A stretch of 60,645 bases of DNA from assembly GCA_900751685.1 (NCBI GenBank), contig CAADSR010000257.1, positions 1 to 60,645 on the forward strand, written 5' to 3'. Shown here in pieces: positions 42,374-49,310 of this stretch; within the stretch, counting starts at the first letter, position 1, and every line of letters starts with the position of its first letter. The notes beneath the pieces are model-generated. The model ran no database searches. It saw only the letters and a list, made by a program, of their open reading frames with translations, and was not told the DNA's origin. Origin of the DNA: Clostridia bacterium (GTDB taxonomy: Bacteria; Bacillota; Clostridia; UBA1381). A program made the translations under genes and the position numbers.

Positions 42374-43249
42374 TTACCAACCCCTTTGTGCCATCCGGTC
42401 TTCCGGTGCGATCTCATTCAGCTCAAGCCCCTTCATTGCTTCCCCGAGGCCTTCGCTGACTTCTGCAAGGATCTGCGGGTCATTGTAATAAGCAGTTGCT
42501 TTAACAATTGCCCGTGCCATGACCTCCGGATTGGAGGATTTAAAGATACCAGATCCTACAAATACGCCTTCTGCGCCTAATTGCATCATCAAAGAAGCGT
42601 CGGCCGGGGTAGCGATCCCGCCTGCTGCAAAGTTTACAACTGGCAGTTTCCCATTTTCAGCAACCCAGACAACTAAATCATAAGGAGCGCCGTTTTCTTT
42701 GGCAAAGGTCATCAGCTCGGCGCTATCCATGCTTGCCAAACGGCGGATCTCACTTTGCATCGTGCGCATATGCCGTACAGCCTCTACTACGTTTCCGGTC
42801 CCTGCTTCGCCCTTGGTACGGATCATTGCAGCACCTTCTCCGATACGGCGGAGCGCTTCCCCAATGTTGCGGGCGCCACAGACAAACGGCACGTCAAATT
42901 GAGCCTTGTCCAGATGATACGCGTCATCTGCTGGTGTCAATACTTCGCTTTCATCGATATAGTCGATTTTTAATGCCTGTAGTATTTGCGCTTCTGCCAA
43001 ATGGCCGATCCGTGCTTTTGCCATGACCGGGATCGAAACAGCCTCCTGGATCCCACGGATCATTTTAGGGTCGCTCATTCGTGCAACGCCCCCTTGCTTG
43101 CGGATATCTGAAGGGACGCGCTCTAAGGCCATTACTGCAACAGCACCGGCTTCTTCTGCGATTTTTGCCTGCTCTGGATTTGTAACATCCATGATAACGC
43201 CGCCTTTTAACATTTGCGCGAGGTTTTTGTTTAGTTCTAATTGACTCAT
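42374..43249 (-). CDS. pdxS: Pyridoxal 5'-phosphate synthase subunit PdxS
   Basis: PdxS (291 residues) builds PLP from ribose 5-phosphate, glyceraldehyde 3-phosphate and ammonia in a 12-mer. Diagnostic: GGVIMDVTNPEQAKIAEEAG, SIPVMAKARIGH, DESEVLTPAD, and FAAGGIATPADASLMMQLG. ATG 43249 follows GGAAG on the minus strand; homologues start near here. It is transcribed away from the MocR regulator. Confidence 0.97.
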   Translation of the reverse strand: MSQLELNKNLAQMLKGGVIMDVTNPEQAKIAEEAGAVAVMALERVPSDIRKQGGVARMSDPKMIRGIQEAVSIPVMAKARIGHLAEAQILQALKIDYIDESEVLTPADDAYHLDKAQFDVPFVCGARNIGEALRRIGEGAAMIRTKGEAGTGNVVEAVRHMRTMQSEIRRLASMDSAELMTFAKENGAPYDLVVWVAENGKLPVVNFAAGGIATPADASLMMQLGAEGVFVGSGIFKSSNPEVMARAIVKATAYYNDPQILAEVSEGLGEAMKGLELNEIAPEDRMAQRGW

Positions 43250-43277
43250 GTGATTTCTTCCTTTCTCTGCTTGCCGC

Positions 43278-43358
43278 TTGACGGGCTTGACATTTTCTAT
43301 TATTCTGATTATAATTATAACACAGATTGACATCATCTAAAGTGTCAATTTATATATT
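43278..43358. promoter_or_regulatory. pdxS / MocR divergent control region
   Basis: The 127-bp spacer carries TTGACG (43278-43283), TTGACA (43287-43292) and TTGACA (43327-43332) in the same direction, and TGTCAA (43343-43348) inverted with a 10-bp gap from the last. TTGACA 43327 with TATATA 43351 (18-bp spacer) is the likely promoter of the regulator. TATAAT on the minus strand at 43319-43314 is the likely pdxS -10. Overlap of the repeats with the regulator promoter fits autoregulation. Confidence 0.6.
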
Positions 43359-43376
43359 TTTTATGAGGTCAGATGA

Positions 43377-44750
43377 ATGAATAATCTTACGGTCACTTTT
43401 GATACAACAAGTAAAAGGCCTTTATATGAACAGCTCTATGCCCATATTGCTGAAGAAATAAAATGCCAGCATTTAAAGGAAGGGGAGCGCCTTCCCTCAA
43501 AAAAGTCCCTTTCCTCCCATTTGAAGGTCAGCCTGAACACGGTAGAGAGTGCATACCAAATGCTGGTGCAGGAAGGCTATGTCTATGCTGTGCCGCGCAG
43601 CGGGTTTTATGTGTGCAAAGTAGAGGCGGGAGCAGGAAGAAATGCAGAGCCTATTTTGGTAGAGGAAGAGCTGCGGGAAAAACCGGATTATAAAGTAGAT
43701 TTTAAAACAAATGCTGTGGATATTGAGTCTTTCCCTTATGCCACCTGGATCCGCCTTTCCAAAGGGATCATGTATGGGAATCCTGATCTACTGTCTGCCG
43801 GGGAAGCGCAGGGAGATTTGGTATTGCGGCAGAGCATTGTGAAGCATTTGAGGGAGCTGCGAGGGGTACGCTGTAGTCCTACCCAGGTCATTGTAGGCGC
43901 AGGAATGGAATATCTGCTGATGCTGTTGACAGAGATCTTAGGAGAAGGCAACCGTTTCGCTGTAGAAGATCCTGGCTACCGGAAAATAGAGAATGTTTTA
44001 AAAAACAGCGGGGGGGAAGTGCACTATATTCCTGTGGATCATCATGGGATGCAAACAAAGGCGCTTAAAAGGACAGATGCAAACATTGTTTATATCACGC
44101 CATCCCACCAGTTTCCAACCGGGGCGGTTATGCCTGTGGGGCGGCGGATGGAGCTGTTATCCTGGGCTGCCGGACAGGAGGGGCGTTATATCATTGAGGA
44201 TGATTATAATAGTGAATTTCATTTTAACGGGCGCCCGATTCCGGCAGTACAGGGGCTTGATTCCTGGAACAAGGTGATCTATCTAAGCACTTTTTCACGG
44301 ATCCTTGCACCCTCTATTCGGATCGCCTATATGGTACTCCCGCCCCAATTACTGCAAATTTACCGGCAGCGTTTTGGGGGATATTCGTCCACCGTACCGC
44401 GGTTTGACCAGCACACGTTAAGTAAGTTTATGGAGGAGGGGTATTTGGCCCGTCATTTAAACCGGGTCAAAGGGATCTATAAAAAACGAAGGGATACCCT
44501 TTTATCGATGCTGGGGCGTATTCAGGTAGAAGTGTCGGGAGAAAACGCAGGCCTGCACCTATTGATCCGTATGCCTTCGGCAGGGGCGGTGAAGTCGTTC
44601 TTAAAAACCGCTGATAAGCATAAAATAAAATTCTATTTGCTGGATGATTATTATTTTACACCACAAAAAAAGCCTGCAAATACATTGATCGCCGGATATG
44701 CGGGAGTCAATGAAGAACAGATCAAATGGGCGGCGAAATTGCTGATGTAG
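43377..44750 (+). CDS. pdxR: MocR-family regulator (PdxR-like), Lys-to-Arg at the PLP site
   Basis: This 457-residue protein has an N-terminal GntR winged helix (residues ~10-75, LYEQLYAHIAEEI, RLPSKKSLSSHLKVSLNTVE) and a fold-type I aminotransferase-like domain, which is the MocR architecture. Being divergent to pdxST, it is probably the PLP-responsive activator PdxR. In such proteins the PLP Schiff-base lysine lies in TFSK. Here the motif is STFSRILAPSIRI, with Arg308 in that place (codon CGG). The other PLP pocket motif IEDDYNSEFHF is kept. So ligand binding, if any, cannot use this lysine. Confidence 0.88.
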   Translation: MNNLTVTFDTTSKRPLYEQLYAHIAEEIKCQHLKEGERLPSKKSLSSHLKVSLNTVESAYQMLVQEGYVYAVPRSGFYVCKVEAGAGRNAEPILVEEELREKPDYKVDFKTNAVDIESFPYATWIRLSKGIMYGNPDLLSAGEAQGDLVLRQSIVKHLRELRGVRCSPTQVIVGAGMEYLLMLLTEILGEGNRFAVEDPGYRKIENVLKNSGGEVHYIPVDHHGMQTKALKRTDANIVYITPSHQFPTGAVMPVGRRMELLSWAAGQEGRYIIEDDYNSEFHFNGRPIPAVQGLDSWNKVIYLSTFSRILAPSIRIAYMVLPPQLLQIYRQRFGGYSSTVPRFDQHTLSKFMEEGYLARHLNRVKGIYKKRRDTLLSMLGRIQVEVSGENAGLHLLIRMPSAGAVKSFLKTADKHKIKFYLLDDYYFTPQKKPANTLIAGYAGVNEEQIKWAAKLLM

Positions 44751-44790
44751 TGGTCAGAGAGGTGATCCGGGTTAAAATTATGGAAACTTA

Positions 44791-44869
44791 AAAAGGACGG
44801 TTGAATCAAAGAAACGGATCAGAGCTAAAAATATCCTGATTGTTGTCTAATTTCAACCGTTCTTTTTGT
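44791..44869. terminator. Convergent terminator between regulator and hydrolase genes
   Basis: AAAAGGACGGTTGAA (44791-44805) pairs with TTCAACCGTTCTTTT (44852-44866), with one G:U, an inner ATCAG/CTGAT pairing in the long loop and T-runs on both strands. Confidence 0.65.
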
Positions 44870-44918
44870 GCGAATAGTCAAAATAAATGGTATACCAAAG
44901 CTGTTACAAGAAAAAAAT

Positions 44919-45434
44919 TTAAAGGACCGTGATATGCAGTGTACGCATACTATCCAAGGCCCGAAGGTTTGACTCTGGATCGGGGGCCGCTACGCAATGG
45001 CTGTCTACGAGGAGCTCGGCATCCGGGCATGCTGTTTTTGCCAATACTGCATTAGATAATATACAAATACTGCTGACCACACCGGCTAATTCAATTTGCT
45101 GATATGGGTTCTCCTGCAAATATTCAAATAAAGCACTGGAACCAAACGTATCTTTTTCAAAAAAACGTTTTCCTTCCAAAAGCCTAGCAGTTTGGCCATA
45201 GAGCTCCCAGCCTGCCGTGTTTTTAATACAATGAGGCACCGGGAGATGGCGCCCTTCTTCTGTTTCAAGATAAGACCGGCCGTGGGTGTCCATAGTATAG
45301 ACAATGTCTCCGGAAGTTTCATATTCCTTAATTTTGGCACAAATAGCAGGGTCTAACGCAGCAGCTTCGGGAAATCCCAAAGAGCCGTCAACAAAATCCT
45401 TTTGATAATCCACTATGATTAATAAACGTTTCAT
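44919..45434 (-). CDS. Isochorismatase-family cysteine hydrolase
   Basis: This 171-residue protein resembles nicotinamidase/isochorismatase-like hydrolases. The Asp of the triad is in LLIIVDYQKDFVDG, the Lys is plausibly in FEKDTFGSSALFEYL and the Cys is in GVVSSICILSNAV. Metal-site His is suggested by MDTHGRSY. Substrate not determined; nicotinamide is possible. ATG 45434 follows AAAGGATGG; a start six codons upstream lacks spacing for it. Confidence 0.82.
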   Translation of the reverse strand: MKRLLIIVDYQKDFVDGSLGFPEAAALDPAICAKIKEYETSGDIVYTMDTHGRSYLETEEGRHLPVPHCIKNTAGWELYGQTARLLEGKRFFEKDTFGSSALFEYLQENPYQQIELAGVVSSICILSNAVLAKTACPDAELLVDSHCVAAPDPESNLRALDSMRTLHITVL

Positions 45435-45571
45435 GCTTATCCATCCTTTCATCTGTTTGTATTATATCCCAAACGGGGGCCGATTGCAACTGTTTCACAA
45501 ATTGGCCATAATCCGCATATTATGTAAACATAGGCAGTGCCTATAATCTATAAAAGGAGTGGATTTTTAAT

Positions 45572-45796
45572 ATGTCAGATATTAATAAACCAAGTATGCC
45601 ATCGTGTCCACCGTGTCCTTCCTGTCCGGTCTATCCCTGCGGCTGCGTTGGGTATGCGTATGTTCCGGTTCAGGAATTAGATAAAACATATGATCCTATG
45701 ACAGCATTGAGACAGGGGACCATTTTCCCTGAGTTGGACTTGCCGATGTGCGAATATGGGAAGGTTTGTAAAGCAGGAGGTAGTCTCAATGAATAG
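45572..45796 (+). CDS. cotJA: CotJA spore coat-associated protein, Cys/Pro-rich N-terminus
   Basis: CotJA (74 residues) is a small mother-cell coat protein of the cotJABC operon. The conserved part is YVPVQELDKTYDPMTALRQG then TIFPELDLP. The N-terminus carries five Cys at residues 12, 15, 18, 23 and 25 among Pro and Ser, and CEYGKVC follows in the C-terminal part. Few family members have so many Cys, and disulfide cross-linking is possible. AAAAGGAGTGG precedes ATG 45572. A candidate sigma-E promoter (GCATATT near 45515) has poor spacing. Confidence 0.88.
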   Translation: MSDINKPSMPSCPPCPSCPVYPCGCVGYAYVPVQELDKTYDPMTALRQGTIFPELDLPMCEYGKVCKAGGSLNE

Positions 45797-46040
45797 AACA
45801 GAGATGCTCAATGCATTACAAAGCTATAATTTTGCAGCATATGATATGTTGCTTTATTTGGATACCCATCCAAAGGATAAAAAAGCATTTGAAATGTTCC
45901 GTGACCTTGTAGAAAAAACACGCCGTATGAAACAGGATTTTGAAAACCAATTCGGCCCGCTGACCCCTTATTCCGCAGCGCGTTTTGAAGAATTTAATTG
46001 GTTAGATTCACCATGGCCATGGGAAAAGGAGGGCAATTAA
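45789..46040 (+). CDS. cotJB: CotJB spore coat protein
   Basis: CotJB (83 residues) has the family features LQSYNFAAYDMLLYLDTHP, DKKAFEMF and the C-terminal PWPWEKEGN. It overlaps cotJA by 8 bp with AGGAGG just upstream (AAAGCAGGAGG). It is followed by cotJC after 2 bp, the standard order. Confidence 0.93.
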   Translation: MNRTEMLNALQSYNFAAYDMLLYLDTHPKDKKAFEMFRDLVEKTRRMKQDFENQFGPLTPYSAARFEEFNWLDSPWPWEKEGN

Positions 46041-46042
46041 GC

Positions 46043-46153
46043 ATGTTTAGTTATAATAAATTTCTAGAATTTCCAATCCGGATCAAAAATCCAAACCCCA
46101 GATTGGCGAATATAGTAATAACACAATATGGAGGGCCAAATGGCAATTGCTAA
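46043..46153 (+). pseudogene. cotJC: 5' fragment of cotJC, interrupted by the mobile element
   Basis: The CDS starts with MFSYNKFLEFPIRIKNPNPR and continues LANIVITQYGGPNG, which matches the conserved start of the manganese-catalase-like coat protein CotJC (about 190 residues). After GGPNG (codon 34) the frame runs Asn-Cys-stop, where the family continues with GELAASLRYL-like sequence. So the gene is cut at about 46144. The rest of cotJC is expected beyond the right end of the element. It lies 2 bp after cotJB. It is broken in this arrangement but could be restored by excision. Confidence 0.88.
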
Positions 46154-46172
46154 AATGAGGTCAAAGCGGCAT
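46128..46172. other. Predicted left attachment junction (attL)
   Basis: Homology to CotJC ends at ...GGGCCAAATGGC (46143 is the last C of the Gly codon). The serine recombinase gene ends at 46172, so the crossover lies in 46138-46172. Serine recombinases use a 2-bp core. The exact bases cannot be fixed without the right end. Confidence 0.6.
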
Positions 46173-47608
46173 CATAAGCGGTATAGGATATCAAATTGCC
46201 GGCCGTCATCGCCTGTCTTGATGATGTCACCTATAAATTCCCTGGCGACCGTATTTTTTTGAACCGGCGAAAGGGAAGGGTCTTTTAAAGCCTCGATGGA
46301 CTGTGATATTTTTTCTTTTAGATTGTTTATTGTTGTTTCCCGGTCTTCTGTAGGCTGCATTTCCTGCTGTATCTGCTGGTTGACCTGGTCGATTTCTTTT
46401 TGAAGCTTTGCTTTGTTCTCCTTGTATTCTTCCAGAGTATCCACTCCATTTTCATATGCTTCTTTAACACGCCTCATACGGTTTTCAGCACGTTTGAGCT
46501 GGTCCTGGTATATTTTCATGTTCGGAGCGGAGGAAGGGTCTTTTTCGGGGATTTTTATGTCTATGCTCCCATTGATAAATCCCTCTAACTGGCTCAGTAT
46601 AAAAGCTTCTACCGTTTCAACTTTTATCCCGCCGTTGCCAGGGCAGGTGCCTTTGGAGCGGTTGTTGCAATATAAGTACCCGTTACAGTTTACGATGGGG
46701 CCGCCGCAGAGCCCGCAGTGGATCAGGCCGACAAGCCAATGGCTGATACTGTCTTTGGGTTTATACCATTTGCGGTAATGTTCCTTTTGTTCCTTCATGC
46801 GTTTTTGCACCTTCTCCCATGTATCCATATCAATGATCGCTTCATGCGACCCATCTTCAATGATGCTGTCCTCGTTATAATAATTCCGCCCGGTCTGCCC
46901 GGTAGGAGTCCAGCGGATCTTCCCGATATAAGCCGGATTGTTCAGCCAATACTCCACGGTCCGGTTCTCGATTTTATTTCCCCGGTGTGTCCGGACGCCC
47001 GCAGCATTCAAGTTTTTTGCGATCCGGAGCATACCGACGCCGGCGCTGTACCAGTCGAACACCTGCTTTATAATCCTGCTTTCTTCCTCTAAGGGCAGCA
47101 GCTGCTTCTCTTTCATCTGGTACCCAAAGGGAGCAATGGCCAAAGGCTCTCCCCGTTTGGCTTTTTCGGTCATGCCCCGTTTTACTTCTTCAGCCAGATT
47201 GATGCTGTAGTATTCATCCATGGCCTCGATCATGGCTTCAAACAGGATAGACATTTTGTCGTCCCCCAGGCTTTCACTGATGGAGATGACTTCAATGCCG
47301 AGCTGCTTCCGGAGCATGGACTTGTATACGATACTATCCTCCCGGTTCCGGGCAAACCGGCTGAACTTCCAAAGGAGGATCGCGTCAAAGGGCTTGGGCT
47401 TTAGTTTTGCGGTACCGATCATCCGGATAAAGCCGGCGCGCTTGTTTACCTTTTTCCCGCTGATCCCTTCATCCATAAAAATGTATTCTTCCGGGATAAT
47501 ATAGCCATTCCGTTTTGCATACTCCCGTATCGCTTTTATCTGGCTGTCAGGACTGTACTCGATCTGGTCATCCGTAGATACACGGATGTATGCAGCAGCT
47601 ATTTTCAT
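46172..47608 (-). CDS. Large serine recombinase (integrase/excisionase)
   Basis: This 478-residue protein has the resolvase catalytic domain (residues 1-~150) with the nucleophile Ser11 in AAAYIRVSTDDQ, the recombinase domain (AIAPFGYQMKEKQL, then YWLNNPAYIGKIRW) and a zinc beta-ribbon (HCGLCGG, then YCNNRSKGTCPG). A coiled coil (residues ~365-440) controls directionality in this family. This is the enzyme that likely integrated the element. It lies at the junction with cotJC, as SpoIVCA does at skin. ATG 47608 follows AAGGAGC; a GTG ten codons earlier is less likely. Confidence 0.95.
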   Translation of the reverse strand: MKIAAAYIRVSTDDQIEYSPDSQIKAIREYAKRNGYIIPEEYIFMDEGISGKKVNKRAGFIRMIGTAKLKPKPFDAILLWKFSRFARNREDSIVYKSMLRKQLGIEVISISESLGDDKMSILFEAMIEAMDEYYSINLAEEVKRGMTEKAKRGEPLAIAPFGYQMKEKQLLPLEEESRIIKQVFDWYSAGVGMLRIAKNLNAAGVRTHRGNKIENRTVEYWLNNPAYIGKIRWTPTGQTGRNYYNEDSIIEDGSHEAIIDMDTWEKVQKRMKEQKEHYRKWYKPKDSISHWLVGLIHCGLCGGPIVNCNGYLYCNNRSKGTCPGNGGIKVETVEAFILSQLEGFINGSIDIKIPEKDPSSAPNMKIYQDQLKRAENRMRRVKEAYENGVDTLEEYKENKAKLQKEIDQVNQQIQQEMQPTEDRETTINNLKEKISQSIEALKDPSLSPVQKNTVAREFIGDIIKTGDDGRQFDILYRL

Positions 47609-47637
47609 TATACGTTGCTCCTTAGTTTCAATTCTCA

Positions 47638-47652
47638 CCCCTGTGTGAGGGG
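47638..47652. repeat. Inverted repeat upstream of the recombinase gene
   Basis: CCCCT-GTGTG-AGGGG is a perfect 5-bp stem with a 5-nt loop, about 30 bp before the recombinase start on the minus strand. It could be a 5' UTR hairpin or a regulator site. Confidence 0.4.
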
Positions 47653-47753
47653 CGTCAATATGATTTTATTGTCATTTATGCAGGTCAAACTTGTATTAAA
47701 ACTCATTTTGTGGCAAACATTATTTTATTATGCTGTATAATGCATATAAAATT

Positions 47754-48629
47754 TTACTTTAGTATTTTTTGTTTCTCTTTTAAGAATTCTTCAGCAGTAA
47801 TAATATTATCATCCAATAAGTCCTTTAAAGAACGTAATGCATTTGATTTATCTAGCGTATTTATAGAAATATTTTTATTTTTTTCCTGTTCCATTTCTTC
47901 TATAAAACCAGCAGAAATAATACCAGTTGGTACAGCAACAAGCCCAATTCCCAGTAGTGCAATAATGGAACTAAACAGGCGGCCCCATCCTGTAATTGGA
48001 TAAATATCACCATAGCCAACGGTGGTAAAGGTAGCAATGGACCACCACAGTCCGGAAAAAGCATTCTTAAACACATCAGGCTGTACGGGGTTTTCCACAT
48101 TATACATTAATAAAGAAGAAATCACCATTAATATAAATACAACAATTAAAGAAGAAACCAATTGATTGGACTTTTGTTTTAGAACACCTCCTATGGTAGA
48201 GAGGGCAGAAGTATAACGGTTCACTTTTAATAAGTGGAAGACCCGTAGCAAACGCAGCATCCGGAGGACTTTTAAATCTATTGGCAGAACGAACGGAAGG
48301 TAAAATGGCAAAATAGAAATCAAGTCAACAAAAGCCATAAAGGAAAATATGTACCGGATCCGGGCACGTGTTGGAGATTTATCTGGATATAGATAATCAG
48401 CAGTCCAAACACGTAAGAAGTATTCAATTGTAAAAATAATAACAGATATCGTTTCAATAATAGAAAAAACAGATTTTGTATTTTCACTGATATTAAACGT
48501 AGTTGCAATCAAAAGACAGACATTAAATAAAATTAAGCAAAGTATAAACAAATCGAATATTTTACTTGAAATATCGTTATCTTCTGCAGCTTGAATAATT
48601 TCAAAAATCCGTCGTTTCAGTTTTTGCAT
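47754..48629 (-). CDS. Kv-type voltage-gated potassium channel with SHOCT-like tail
   Basis: This 291-residue channel has six membrane segments. The S4 voltage sensor LKVLRMLRLLRVFHLLKVNR carries Arg at every third position. The selectivity filter is TTVGYGD (residues 202-208). A short coiled tail ends in ALRSLKDLLDDNIITAEEFL, matching the SHOCT oligomerisation motif. ATG 48629 follows AAAGGGGAG. It is cotranscribed with the zinc-finger gene 16 bp upstream. Prokaryotic Kv channels are usual, but one in a mobile element lysogeny region is not. Its physiological role is unknown. Confidence 0.92.
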   Translation of the reverse strand: MQKLKRRIFEIIQAAEDNDISSKIFDLFILCLILFNVCLLIATTFNISENTKSVFSIIETISVIIFTIEYFLRVWTADYLYPDKSPTRARIRYIFSFMAFVDLISILPFYLPFVLPIDLKVLRMLRLLRVFHLLKVNRYTSALSTIGGVLKQKSNQLVSSLIVVFILMVISSLLMYNVENPVQPDVFKNAFSGLWWSIATFTTVGYGDIYPITGWGRLFSSIIALLGIGLVAVPTGIISAGFIEEMEQEKNKNISINTLDKSNALRSLKDLLDDNIITAEEFLKEKQKILK

Positions 48630-48645
48630 AAGAAACTCCCCTTTA

Positions 48646-49263
48646 TTATTTAACATATTTATTAATTTTATATGTTTTCTTATTATGTATCGGACAATAG
48701 TAGCTGTTGAACATGTGTCCGCTATTGCAGTCAGGCATTAAGCATTTGTGGTCTATACAGTAATTGCAGTGATCATTTGTACAGCGTTCATGGCAGCCAG
48801 TTTCTCTGCATTCGTGTATAAAGCAATAATAACTATTGATTTGTGCGGTATACTGACAATCAGGGATACTACAAAGACGTGTATTTCTAGGAGAAATATT
48901 ATTTTTAATTTGTGGATTAGTGTTTTGTTCTTGTTCTGGCAAACTGTCTTTGTTTGTTGATGGCTCTCCTTCTTCCAAACAGCGTCGTATAAATGCACGG
49001 CCATCCACACTGTTATCATCATTATCTTTATGAATTGTTCTATCCTCCCCACAAGATTTACATTTTGTATCCCGTGGAGCATTGACTTCCTCACAATTAG
49101 GACAAACCCAGCGTACTCCATTTGTAGAGTTAGTCGTAACGGTATTAGGCGATGCGTTGTATCTCATAGGGAAGATGTTTGAATTTAATGCATAATTTGC
49201 AATAATGATAACAGTACATAATAAGAATATTCCCGTAGCTATTCCGGCAATGAATTTTTTCAT
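48646..49263 (-). CDS. Membrane protein with RanBP2-type and three tandem C4-type zinc fingers
   Basis: This 205-residue protein is not a known family to me. An N-terminal hydrophobic helix (residues 5-26) is followed by W52-x-C54-x2-C57-x3-N61-x6-C68-x2-C71, which fits the RanBP2 zinc finger consensus exactly. The C-terminal part has three repeats with the pattern C-x4-C-x(10-11)-C-x2-H: C131/C136/C147/H150, C152/C157/C169/H172 and C174/C179/C190/H193, each repeat one residue after the previous His. The first and third repeats share NSYYC. ATG 49263 was taken because AAGGGG gives spacing 8. It precedes the potassium channel by 16 bp. AT-rich like its neighbours. Confidence 0.75.
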   Translation of the reverse strand: MKKFIAGIATGIFLLCTVIIIANYALNSNIFPMRYNASPNTVTTNSTNGVRWVCPNCEEVNAPRDTKCKSCGEDRTIHKDNDDNSVDGRAFIRRCLEEGEPSTNKDSLPEQEQNTNPQIKNNISPRNTRLCSIPDCQYTAQINSYYCFIHECRETGCHERCTNDHCNYCIDHKCLMPDCNSGHMFNSYYCPIHNKKTYKINKYVK

Positions 49264-49310
49264 AAACATAACCCCTTATCTGTAGGCTTTTTATTTATGG
49301 AGATTTGTAT

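Noticed and set aside
46043..46153. Reading the 36-codon cotJC start as a complete small protein
   Set aside because: It matches only the first part of CotJC and ends abruptly at the element boundary, so it is a fragment.
47609..47753. Sigma-E or sigma-K promoter for the serine recombinase
   Set aside because: No stretch fits the mother-cell promoter consensus with correct spacing; only a hairpin and AT-rich sequence are seen, so sporulation control is not claimed from the promoter.
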